Below are positions 55,001 to 63,056 of a DNA stretch of 64,000 nucleotides, piece by piece. Position numbers and translations under genes: made by a program. Numbering within the stretch: position 1 is the stretch's first letter; every line of letters begins with the position of its first letter. The stretch comes from Sphingomonas sp. G-3-2-10 (lineage in GTDB: Bacteria; Pseudomonadota; Alphaproteobacteria; Sphingomonadales; Sphingomonadaceae): NCBI RefSeq assembly GCF_012927115.1, contig NZ_JABBFY010000001.1, positions 806,001 to 870,000 on the forward strand. The letters run 5' to 3'. The notes beneath the pieces were generated by a model. That model was not told the origin of the DNA. It saw nothing but the letters and a program-made list of their open reading frames with translations, and made no database searches.

Positions 55001-55705
55001 TCAGGCCTTCGTGCTCGCCGCCGTCTGGCCGAACAGGACGGCGCGCTGCTCGTCGGTCATCGGCGTGGCGTAGGAACGGACTTCGCCGCCGATCTCATAG
55101 GCACGGACGGTGGCCGGGCGCGCGGCGATGACGTCGAACCAGCGCTTCACATTGGGGAAGTCGTTGATGTCCTGCTTGTGCGCCTCGTGCGGGACGATCC
55201 ACGGATAGATCGCCATGTCGGCGATGGAATAGCCCGAGCCGGCGACGAATTCACGGCCCTCGAGACGCCGGTCGAGCACGCCGTAGAGACGGTTGGTCTC
55301 GTTGACGTAGCGATTGATGGCGTATTCGATCTTCTCGGGCGCATAGACGTTGAAGTGGCCGTTCTGCCCGGCCATCGGGCCGAGGCCGCCCATCTGCCAC
55401 ATCAGCCATTGCAGGATGTCGGTCCGCTCGCGCGGGGTCTCGCCGTAGAATTTGCCCGACTTGAGCGCGAGGTAAATCAGGATCGCGCCGCTTTCGAACA
55501 CCGTCACCGGCTCGCCGCCGTCCGCCGGCGCACGATCGATGATCGCGGGCATACGGTTGTTGGGGCTGAACTTGAGGAAGTCCGGATTGAACTGCTCGCC
55601 CGCGCCGATGTTGACGGGCTTGATCGTGTATTCGAGGCCGGCTTCCTCGAGAAACAGGGTGATCTTGTGGCCGTTCGGGGTGGGCCAGTAATACAGCTCG
55701 ATCAT
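55001..55705 (-). CDS. Glutathione S-transferase-like protein (YfcG/Ure2p-type)
   Basis: A 234-residue thioredoxin-fold protein. The N-terminal domain begins MIELYYWPTPNGHKITLFLEEAG, with the N-G-H-K motif of the YfcG/Ure2p disulfide-oxidoreductase group, and NNRMPAIID and FESGAILIYLA mark the glutathione site. The C-terminal helical domain (SIADMAIYPWIVPHEAHKQ) fits. It probably acts as a glutathione-dependent disulfide reductase. It is downstream of the MFS exporter on the same strand (45-base gap). Confidence 0.9.
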   Translation of the reverse strand: MIELYYWPTPNGHKITLFLEEAGLEYTIKPVNIGAGEQFNPDFLKFSPNNRMPAIIDRAPADGGEPVTVFESGAILIYLALKSGKFYGETPRERTDILQWLMWQMGGLGPMAGQNGHFNVYAPEKIEYAINRYVNETNRLYGVLDRRLEGREFVAGSGYSIADMAIYPWIVPHEAHKQDINDFPNVKRWFDVIAARPATVRAYEIGGEVRSYATPMTDEQRAVLFGQTAASTKA

Positions 55706-55750
55706 GCGGGTCTCCTCCGTGGTTGGAGCGCAGATGGGGGTTGCGCCGCG

Positions 55751-56971
55751 TCAGGCAACCGGAGGGCGCAATAGTTTCCCTCTCACCCGGAAAAGAACGA
55801 TGATCAGCGCGGTGATGGCCAGCGTCGCGGCGACGACGAAATTGCCGCCGGAGAAGCCGTTGCGCGTGCCGATCGCCAGCGCATAGCCGAGGATCAGCGG
55901 CGCGAGGATCGCGGCGATGGCGGCGAGGCTCTGCATCCCGCCCTGTACCGCGCCTTGATGCGAGGCATCGACCGAGCGTGAGACCAATGCGTTGATCGAG
56001 GGCTGGACGAAGCCCTGGAACGCGCTGGGGATGATCAGGAGGAAGACCAGCCAGCCCTGCCGCGTGAAGGCGAAGGACGCGAAGACGAGGCCCGCGGCGA
56101 TCATGCCGATGACGACGGTATTCTCCTCGCCGAAGCGGCTGATCGCGCGGCCGGTGATGAGCGCCTGAACCAGCACCATCGCCACGCCCGAGGCGGTGAG
56201 CGAATAGCCGATCATCTTCGGATCCCAGTCGAGCGCGATCTCGGCCCAGAAGGCCCAGGTAGCGGGATAGACCATGTGCGCGAACTGCCAGCAGAACGCT
56301 GCGAGGATCAGCCAGCGCGCCGCGCCGGATTCGCTGACCAGCGGGCGGAATGCGCCGACGATATGCGCCTGCTTCCATTTGAACGGGCGGCGCCGGTCCG
56401 GCGTCATCGTCTCGGGCAAAGCGAAGATGATCCAGACGGCGTTGATCCCCGCGAGGACGGCCGCCGCGATGAACGGCGCGCGCGGGCCGAAATCGGCGAG
56501 CAGGCCGCCGATCGCAGGGCCGAGGATGAAGCCACCGCCGAACGCTGCGCCCATCAGGCTATAGACCTGTCCGCGCTTATCGGGCGGGGTCACGTCGGCG
56601 AGGACGGCATTGGCCGGGCTGTACACCGCGCCCGCCAAGCCCGCGACGACGCGGCCGAGGAAAAGCCACGCCACCGTCGGCGCGATGGCCATCAGGGCAT
56701 AGTCGATCGAGAAGGCGACCATCGAGAAGAGGATGACCGGGCGACGGCCGATACTGTCGCCGAGGCTGCCGACCACCGGCCCGGCGAAGAATTGCGCTGC
56801 GGCATAGGAGGCGAGCATCCCCACGCCGATCTCGGCAGCGGTGGCGAGCGTAACGCCGCTCAACTCGACGATCAGGTTCGGCAGCACCGGCATGACGATG
56901 CCGAATCCGATCGAGTCGATCAGGATCGCCATGAGCACGATCGGCACGGCGCGGTGGTGGAATGTCATCAA
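55751..56971 (-). CDS. MFS exporter, TCR/Tet family
   Basis: A 406-residue inner-membrane protein with about 12 membrane segments. The start VPIVLMAILIDSIGFGIVMPVLPNLIVEL and the loop motif GSLGDSIGRRPVIL (motif A variant) and GAVYSPANAVLADVTPP are those of tetracycline-type proton-driven exporters. The real substrate could be any hydrophobic compound. It is divergent from the acyl-CoA dehydrogenase, across 163 bases. Confidence 0.88.
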   Translation of the reverse strand: MMTFHHRAVPIVLMAILIDSIGFGIVMPVLPNLIVELSGVTLATAAEIGVGMLASYAAAQFFAGPVVGSLGDSIGRRPVILFSMVAFSIDYALMAIAPTVAWLFLGRVVAGLAGAVYSPANAVLADVTPPDKRGQVYSLMGAAFGGGFILGPAIGGLLADFGPRAPFIAAAVLAGINAVWIIFALPETMTPDRRRPFKWKQAHIVGAFRPLVSESGAARWLILAAFCWQFAHMVYPATWAFWAEIALDWDPKMIGYSLTASGVAMVLVQALITGRAISRFGEENTVVIGMIAAGLVFASFAFTRQGWLVFLLIIPSAFQGFVQPSINALVSRSVDASHQGAVQGGMQSLAAIAAILAPLILGYALAIGTRNGFSGGNFVVAATLAITALIIVLFRVRGKLLRPPVA

Positions 56972-57134
56972 GGCCCCCCTGTTCGGCGACGGTTCTAGCG
57001 CAGGATTCGGGCGGGGGAAGCGGACACGGCGCGGATCGGTGCAAATTCAGGGGGACGCGACTGGACCCGCTTGACGCGCGCTTCGCCATACCGCAAATTC
57101 GAAACAATGAAATTCAGGCCCCGGGAGAGAGACT

Positions 57135-58358
57135 TTGGCCACCGCACCCGAAATCGACGCGCCGGCGGATCCGCTGGAGGCGTTCCGCAGCGAAGCCCGC
57201 GAGTGGCTGGCGGCGAACTTCGACCCCGATCTGCGCGGCAAGGACAATTCGATGTCCGCCGTCGAAGGCCCCAATGACGACACGCCCGAACAGGCGGCAT
57301 GGAAGAACGCGATCGGCGCGAAGGGCTGGAGCGTGCCGACCTGGCCGAAGGAATATGGCGGCGGCGGGTTGAGCCGGGCCGAGGCGCGGGTGCTGCAGGA
57401 GGAGATGGCCAAGGTCGGGGCGTGGAACCCGATGGGCGGCAGCATGGGCGTGATGATGTTCGGCCCGACGCTGCTGGAATATGGTACCGAGGAGCAGAAG
57501 CAGGAGCACATCCCGCCGATCGTGCGCGGCGAGTTGCGCTGGTGTCAGGGCTATTCGGAGCCGGGCGCGGGATCGGACCTCGCCAGCCTGCAATGCTTCG
57601 CCGAGGATCACGGCGATCATTATGTGGTGAACGGGCAGAAGACCTGGACCAGCGGCGGTCAGTGGGCGGACAAATGCTTCATGCTCGTCCGCACCGACAA
57701 GTCGAAGAAGCATGAAGGGATCACCTTCCTGCTGTGCGACATGACCAGCCCCGGCGTGGAGGTGAAGCCGATCCAGCTGATCTCCGGATCGTCACCCTTC
57801 TGCGAGACGTTTTTCACCGATGTGAAGGTGCCCAAGGGTAACCGTGTCGGCGCGGAAGGGCAGGGCTGGACGATCGGCAAAAGGCTCCTCCAGCACGAGC
57901 GCAACAGCCTGGGCGGCGGCGGATCGAGCGCTTCGCGGCTGTTCGCGGGCGCGCCGCTGTCGGCGCTGGCGAAGAAATATGTCGGCGTGGATGCCGAAGG
58001 CAGGATCGCCGATGGCGAACTGCGCTCCAAGATCATCAAGCACGAGATGGACATGCGCGCCTTCGCACTGACGCTGCGCCGGGTGCAGCTCGACGCCAAG
58101 TCCAATTCGGGACCGAGCGCCGCGACGTCGATCATGAAGAATGTCGGCGCGCGGATCATGCAGGAGCGATCCGAGCTGCTGATCGAGATCCGCGGGATGG
58201 CGGGCCTTGGCTGGGAAGGCGAGGGCTTTGACGAGGACGCGCTGAAGGACACGCGCCACTGGCTCTTCGGCAAGGCGGTGTCGATCTATGGCGGGTCGAG
58301 CGAGATCCAGAACAATGTGATCGCGAAGCGCATCCTGGGGATGTTGGATCATCAATAG
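57135..58358 (+). CDS. Acyl-CoA dehydrogenase, larger subunit candidate
   Basis: FAD-dependent enzyme of 407 residues that introduces a double bond in an acyl-CoA. The three-domain fold is clear: FAD-contacting CQGYSEPGAGSDLASLQ and WTSGGQWADKC in the middle domain, and SIYGGSSEIQNN close to the end. The usual catalytic glutamate position (Y-E-G) is replaced by Y-G-G, so the base must be elsewhere or in the partner. It starts with TTG at 57135, five bases after GGGAGAG. A second dehydrogenase follows, suggesting a heteromeric pair. Confidence 0.92.
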   Translation: MATAPEIDAPADPLEAFRSEAREWLAANFDPDLRGKDNSMSAVEGPNDDTPEQAAWKNAIGAKGWSVPTWPKEYGGGGLSRAEARVLQEEMAKVGAWNPMGGSMGVMMFGPTLLEYGTEEQKQEHIPPIVRGELRWCQGYSEPGAGSDLASLQCFAEDHGDHYVVNGQKTWTSGGQWADKCFMLVRTDKSKKHEGITFLLCDMTSPGVEVKPIQLISGSSPFCETFFTDVKVPKGNRVGAEGQGWTIGKRLLQHERNSLGGGGSSASRLFAGAPLSALAKKYVGVDAEGRIADGELRSKIIKHEMDMRAFALTLRRVQLDAKSNSGPSAATSIMKNVGARIMQERSELLIEIRGMAGLGWEGEGFDEDALKDTRHWLFGKAVSIYGGSSEIQNNVIAKRILGMLDHQ

Positions 58359-58369
58359 CGAAAATAGCC

Positions 58370-58476
58370 CTCGCTCCATCGGGGAGAGGGTTGGGAGAGG
58401 GGCAGTCTGAAAAAATCGAATGGGCCGCGTGGAGGGACTGCCCCTCTCCCCGGCCCTCTCCCCGGAGGGGAGAGGG
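58370..58476. repeat. Repeat cluster between the two acyl-CoA dehydrogenase genes
   Basis: The 128-base gap contains a 15-base perfect inverted repeat GGGAGAGGGGCAGTC (58393-58407) with its complement (58436-58450), and a 10-base hairpin CCCTCTCCCC (58454-58463) with GGGGAGAGGG (58467-58476). The right arm of the second merges with the ribosome-binding site of the next gene. A related imperfect hairpin lies at about 58,367-58,390. Confidence 0.75.
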
Positions 58477-58486
58477 AGAAGTTAGA

Positions 58487-59563
58487 ATGGCCATACTGAC
58501 CGAAGAACAGACGATGCTCCGCGACATGGCGCGGGAGTGGGCGGACAATGAGTCGCCCGTGACTGCCTTCCGCAAGATGCGCGATGCCGCGCCGGCGGAG
58601 ATGTTCGATGCCGAAGCATGGAAGGCTCAGGCCGAGATGGGCTGGGCGGGCATCCTCGTGCCCGAGGCGCAGGGCGGGGTGGAGATGGGCTTCGTGTCGC
58701 TGGGTGCGGTGCTCGAGCAGCTTGGCCGCACGCTGACCGCGACGCCGCTCGCCGCGACTTCGGCTGCGACCGCCGCGATCGTGCTGGGCGGATCGGAAGC
58801 TCAGAAGGCGGCGTGGTTGCCCCGAATTGCGTCAGGCGAAGTGGTCGCGACGCTGGCGGTGGACGAAGGGCCGCGCTTCGCGCCCGACAGGATCTCGGCA
58901 AGCGTGAGCGGCGGAAAGCTGAGCGGAACCAAGGAATTCGTGACCGAGGGCGACAGCGCCGGACTGTTCGTCGTGGCGGCGGCCGACGGGCTTTATCTGG
59001 TGGCGGGCGATGATGCGGGCGTGAGCCGGTCGGCGCGGTATCTGGCGGATTCGCGGAGCCATGCTCAGGTGGTATTCGACGGCGCGGCGGCGGAGAAGCT
59101 GGCCGATGGCGGCGCGGATCTGCTGATCAAGGTGACCGACCGCGCGGCCGCAGCGACGTGCGCCGAAATGCTCGGCATGGCCGAAGCGGCGTTCGCGCAG
59201 ACCAACGACTATCTCAAGACCCGCGTTCAGTTCGGCCAGGTGCTGGCGAGCTTTCAGGCGCTGCAGCATCGCATGGCGAAGATGTTTACCGAGCTGGAAC
59301 TGATGCGTTCGGCGGTGGAAGGCGCGTTCGAGGCGATCGACGCCAACCGGCCCGACGTGCCGCAGTCGGTGAGCCTGGCCAAGGCGATCGCGGGCGATAC
59401 GCTTAATCTGGTCAGTCGCGAGATGGTGCAGCTGCATGGTGGCATCGGCATGACCGATGAGCATGATGCGGGCTTCTACCTGAAGCGCGCGCGCGTTCTG
59501 GAGACGATGTGGGGCAATGCTTCCTGGCATCGCGAGCGGTTCGCGCGGCTAGGCGGGTATTGA
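58487..59563 (+). CDS. Acyl-CoA dehydrogenase, smaller subunit candidate
   Basis: A 358-residue protein of the same superfamily as its neighbour but only about 89 percent of its length. The end MVQLHGGIGMTDEHDAGFYLKRA is typical, while the middle FAD-contacting motifs are weak (VATLAVDEGPRFAP in place of the usual TEP-x-GSD). This pattern suits the non-catalytic or complementary subunit of an alpha2beta2 acyl-CoA dehydrogenase. The start at 58487 uses a Shine-Dalgarno sequence lying partly inside a repeat hairpin. Confidence 0.88.
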   Translation: MAILTEEQTMLRDMAREWADNESPVTAFRKMRDAAPAEMFDAEAWKAQAEMGWAGILVPEAQGGVEMGFVSLGAVLEQLGRTLTATPLAATSAATAAIVLGGSEAQKAAWLPRIASGEVVATLAVDEGPRFAPDRISASVSGGKLSGTKEFVTEGDSAGLFVVAAADGLYLVAGDDAGVSRSARYLADSRSHAQVVFDGAAAEKLADGGADLLIKVTDRAAAATCAEMLGMAEAAFAQTNDYLKTRVQFGQVLASFQALQHRMAKMFTELELMRSAVEGAFEAIDANRPDVPQSVSLAKAIAGDTLNLVSREMVQLHGGIGMTDEHDAGFYLKRARVLETMWGNASWHRERFARLGGY

Positions 59564-59684
59564 GCCGCTAGGTTCCAGGATCGCTCCTCCCTCGGAGGGG
59601 GTGGCATGTTTCAGCATGACGGAGGGGGATTACCCGCGAGCGACACCGCTCGTGGATAATCCCCCTCCACCGCTTCTCGGTCCC

Positions 59685-59703
59685 CCTCCCCCTCCGGGGG
59701 AGG
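59685..59703. repeat. CCTCCCC-type dispersed hairpin
   Basis: CCTCCCCC (59685-59692) pairs with GGGGGAGG (59696-59703) across a three-base loop. It is the third copy of the same arms seen at 27,146 and 54,970. Confidence 0.65.
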
Positions 59704-59788
59704 ATTTGAAAATCGTGTCGCTGCGCCGTTGCTCGCCTCAAAGGGTATCGCCCCGCGGCTCGGTGGGACCCGGAACAAGTCAGCGTTT

Positions 59789-59908
59789 ATCCCTTTCGAA
59801 CAGGTAACCGGGCTCCGGCGAAGGCCGGAGCGCTGGCAACATCCTCCCCTACCTCCAACGCTCCGGCCTTCGCCGGAGCACGAAAACGCCCGTTTGGTCG
59901 AAAGGGAT
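59789..59908. repeat. Nested inverted repeat, MITE-like
   Basis: Inner arms of 21 bases (59812-59832 with 59859-59879) are perfectly complementary and enclose a 26-base loop. They sit inside outer arms ATCCCTTTCGA (59789-59799) and TCGAAAGGGAT (59898-59908). Direct copies of GAACAAGT flank both ends (about 59,773 and 59,916). No transposase lies near. Confidence 0.8.
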
Positions 59909-60157
59909 ATGCCCCGAACAAGTCCGGGGTGACGCGTGGGGTGGCCAGGCGCCTCTCTGCGCTTACCCATTTCTGCCGTTTCGAAAAATGGTTCGGGACC
60001 GGTCCGGCCGTACCGATACCTATGACTTTCCTGCAACACCCTAGAACCGTCCTGCTTTGCAACGTTTGTTATGCTTGACGGACGCCGGGGAAACCGGCTT
60101 ATTCGAGTATAGGGTATGGAGCCGCGAAGTGCTCCGGCCATGGTGGGAGAGATGATG

Positions 60158-62959
60158 ATGATGCGGTTTCGCCTTTTGACGGCCTGTGCTGTGCCTGCGT
60201 TCGTGATGGCGCTGTCCGCGCCCGCTTTTGCCCAGGATGCCGCCGATCAGGACGACGGCAGCAACAACCCCGAAATCGTCGTGACGGCGCAGGGGCGCTC
60301 CGAAGTCTTGTCGGACGTGCCGATCGCAGTTTCGGCGGTGACCGCGGAATCGCTGGAGAAGACCGGCGCGAGCGATATCCGTCAGCTCAACCAGGTGGCC
60401 CCGTCGCTGCTGGTCTCGTCGACCGGTTCGGAATCGAACGGTTCGGCACGTATCCGCGGCATCGGCACGGTGGGCGACAATCCGGGCCTCGAAAGCTCGG
60501 TCGCGACCTTTATCGACGGCGTGTACCGCTCGCGGTCGGGCATCGGCCTGAACGAACTCGGCGATATCGAGCGGATCGAAGTGCTGCGCGGGCCGCAGGG
60601 CACGCTGTTCGGGCGTAACGCGTCGGCAGGCCTGATCAACATCGTCAGCAAGTCGCCGTCCTTCACTTTCGGCGGCAAGGCCGAGGCGAGCTATGGCAAT
60701 TTCAATTACTGGCGCGGCCAGCTGGGCATTACCGGACCGCTGTCCGAGACGGTCGCGGCGCGGATCGATGGCGTCTATGTGAAGCGCGACGGCTTTTACG
60801 AGAATGTCGACGCCAGCGGCAACGTGATCGACCGGGTCAACGACCGCGACCGCTATTTCGTTCGCGGCCAATTGCTGTTCCAGCCGAATTCGGACCTGAG
60901 CGTCCGCCTGATCGGCGACTATACCAGTCGCAGCGAATCCTGCTGCGCGGCGGTCTATACCGGCCTCGACGAGACGACCGATCCGACGCCCGGCGTGCCC
61001 GGCGATTTCAGCACGGCTTCGTCGAACCGCATCGTCGCGGTGATGACCAGCTTGGGCTTCCGCAACCCGAGCGCCGGCGATCCCTATAGCCGCCGCATCG
61101 CGACCAATGCGAACCGGCCCTATACCGGCAAGACCACCGACTGGGGTCTGTCGGGCGAGATAAACTATGATTTCGGCGGCGCGACGCTGACGTCGATCAC
61201 CGCCTATCGCGATTACAAGGCCGCGGGTGGCGGCGACATCGACTATAGCAATGTCGATATCCTGTACCGCGCCGACGACGGCAATTCCTATCGCCAGTTC
61301 CGCACCTTCACGCAGGAACTCCGCCTGCAGGGTTCGGCGTTCGAGGATCGCCTCAACTGGCTGATCGGCGGCTACTATGCCAACGAGAAGCTGCACGTTC
61401 GCGACAATCTGAAGTTCGGAACGCAATATGGTGCGTTTGCATCGTGCCGGCTGGTCGCGACGGTCAGCCCGAACGCGCTGCTGCGCGATCCGACCCAGCC
61501 CGGCTGTCTCGGCACGACCCCCCAGGTGGCGCTGGGCGGCGCGACCGGGCGGCAGGCCTTTGGCGGAGCGCTGGGCGCTGCCGCGCCGATCTTCCTCGCC
61601 GGTCTCGACCGGCTGAGCACGGTCAACAGCCTGGGCGACAATAACGCCGATTATTACCAGAAGAGCAGCAACTTCGCGGTCTTCACGCACAACATCATCA
61701 AGCTCACCGACACGGTGAACCTGACCGTTGGCGGCCGCTATACAAGCGAAAGCAAGGACTTCAGCGCGAAGTTCAACAACAATAACACCATCTGCCCGGT
61801 GCAGCGCGCCTTCTTCTCGCCGTATCTGACGGGCGGTGCGACGCCGCTGCCGGCATCGCTTCAGGGCCTTGCCGCCGGCGTGGTCAACCTGACCTGCCAG
61901 GGCAACAGCTCGAGCAGCCTCAACGCCCTCAATCTGGCGGATACGCGCGACGAGGACGAATGGACCGGCACGGCGGTGCTGTCGTGGAAGCCGACCAGCC
62001 GGCTGCTGGTCTATGCGAGCTATTCGAAGGGCTACAAGGCGGGCGGGTTCAACCTCGACCGTTCGGCGCTGGGCCTGCCGCAATATGCCGAGAATGATCC
62101 GCGCAATGTCGGCGGACGTGGCGCGGCCTTCGGGACGACGAACCTCCAGTTCGACGCCGAGAAGGTCAACGCCTATGAAATCGGCTTCAAATATAACGGC
62201 CGCCGCTTCAACATGAATGTCGCGCTGTTCCGTCAGGACTTCTCGGACTTCCAGCTCAACACGTTCAACGGCTCGGTCTTCCTGGTCCAGAACATCGCGG
62301 GCTGCAAAAACGATCTGAGCGGGGCTGACCGGGATCCGTCGGCGGCGACCGGCACCTGCCCGGCCGGGGAAATCGGTCCGGGCGTGCGCTCGGAGGGCGT
62401 CGAGCTGGAAGCCAGCTTCTATCCGTCGCGTAACGTGGCGGTGAATGCGGGCTACACCTATTCGAAGACCAAGTTCCGCAACAATCTGGTCGGCCGCAAC
62501 ACGGGCACCCCGCTCGACCCCGCGCTGTTCCTGCTGCCCGGCGACAATCTGTCCAACGCGCCAGAGCATGTCGTGACCACGTCCTTCTCGTGGACGCCGG
62601 ATCTCGGCAGCAGCGGCCTTTCGGCGCTGTTCTACATCGATCAGCGTACCACCTCGGACTATAACACCGGCTCCGACCTGTTCCCCGAGAAGGAGCAGGA
62701 CGGCTACACGGTGGTCAACGGCCGCATCGGTATCCGTGGCCCCGAGGAGAAGTGGGCGATCGAGTTCTGGGCGCAGAACCTGCTCAACGAGGATTATCAG
62801 CAGGTCGCGTTCAACTCGCCCTTCCAGGGATCGAACAGCCGCGCGCAGATCACCGCGCCCGGCTTTGGGGCACCGAGCTTCGCGACGGCAAACCAGCTCT
62901 TCTCGAGCTTTCTGGCCGAACCGCGGACCTACGGGATCACCGGCCGGTTCAAGTTCTGA
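60158..62959 (+). CDS. TonB-dependent receptor
   Basis: Outer-membrane transporter of about 933 residues for energy-coupled uptake of an unknown large solute. A signal peptide (FRLLTACAVPAFVMALSAPAFAQ) is followed by the plug domain (PEIVVTAQGRSEVLSDVPIAVSAV and IERIEVLRGPQGTLFGRNASAG) and a 22-strand barrel, ending in the aromatic strand TYGITGRFKF. It is typical of the large sphingomonad receptors for plant polymers, oligosaccharides or aromatics. Four adjacent ATG codons occur; GGGAGAG favours the second or third (60155 or 60158). A transporter gene follows. Confidence 0.93.
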   Translation: MMRFRLLTACAVPAFVMALSAPAFAQDAADQDDGSNNPEIVVTAQGRSEVLSDVPIAVSAVTAESLEKTGASDIRQLNQVAPSLLVSSTGSESNGSARIRGIGTVGDNPGLESSVATFIDGVYRSRSGIGLNELGDIERIEVLRGPQGTLFGRNASAGLINIVSKSPSFTFGGKAEASYGNFNYWRGQLGITGPLSETVAARIDGVYVKRDGFYENVDASGNVIDRVNDRDRYFVRGQLLFQPNSDLSVRLIGDYTSRSESCCAAVYTGLDETTDPTPGVPGDFSTASSNRIVAVMTSLGFRNPSAGDPYSRRIATNANRPYTGKTTDWGLSGEINYDFGGATLTSITAYRDYKAAGGGDIDYSNVDILYRADDGNSYRQFRTFTQELRLQGSAFEDRLNWLIGGYYANEKLHVRDNLKFGTQYGAFASCRLVATVSPNALLRDPTQPGCLGTTPQVALGGATGRQAFGGALGAAAPIFLAGLDRLSTVNSLGDNNADYYQKSSNFAVFTHNIIKLTDTVNLTVGGRYTSESKDFSAKFNNNNTICPVQRAFFSPYLTGGATPLPASLQGLAAGVVNLTCQGNSSSSLNALNLADTRDEDEWTGTAVLSWKPTSRLLVYASYSKGYKAGGFNLDRSALGLPQYAENDPRNVGGRGAAFGTTNLQFDAEKVNAYEIGFKYNGRRFNMNVALFRQDFSDFQLNTFNGSVFLVQNIAGCKNDLSGADRDPSAATGTCPAGEIGPGVRSEGVELEASFYPSRNVAVNAGYTYSKTKFRNNLVGRNTGTPLDPALFLLPGDNLSNAPEHVVTTSFSWTPDLGSSGLSALFYIDQRTTSDYNTGSDLFPEKEQDGYTVVNGRIGIRGPEEKWAIEFWAQNLLNEDYQQVAFNSPFQGSNSRAQITAPGFGAPSFATANQLFSSFLAEPRTYGITGRFKF

Positions 62960-62976
62960 GCCGGATGAAAAAGGAG

Positions 62977-63001
62977 GGGCGCGGACCTGAGGTTCGCGCC
63001 C
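62977..63001 (+). terminator. Hairpin terminator after the TonB-dependent receptor
   Basis: GGGCGCGGACC (62977-62987) pairs with GGTTCGCGCCC (62991-63001), with one G-T wobble, followed by TTCTTCGTTTC. It ends the receptor transcript before the MFS gene. Confidence 0.75.
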
Positions 63002-63056
63002 TTCTTCGTTTCGGGGTCAGCGGACCGGAGCCGGCCCTTTCGTCGCGTGGAGTGTC

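Larger units (their letters stand above)
59564..60157. other. Repeat-rich spacer before the TonB-dependent receptor
   Basis: No gene is supported in these roughly 590 bases. It holds a short CCTCC/GGAGG hairpin near 59,590, a CCTCCCC hairpin at 59,685-59,703, a nested inverted repeat at 59,789-59,908, and the receptor promoter/leader. Frame-by-frame, only frames with repeat-derived low-complexity protein are open. Confidence 0.7.

Noticed and set aside
59564..60157. Possible CRISPR array or small genes in the spacer
   Set aside because: Repeats are inverted and unequal with no regular direct-repeat/spacer unit, and open frames are repeat-derived.
60041..62569. Long open frame of 842 codons on the minus strand
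   Set aside because: It lies opposite the TonB-dependent receptor, is rich in Arg/Ala/Gly/His from GC-biased third positions, and has no recognisable domain. It is a shadow of the receptor gene.
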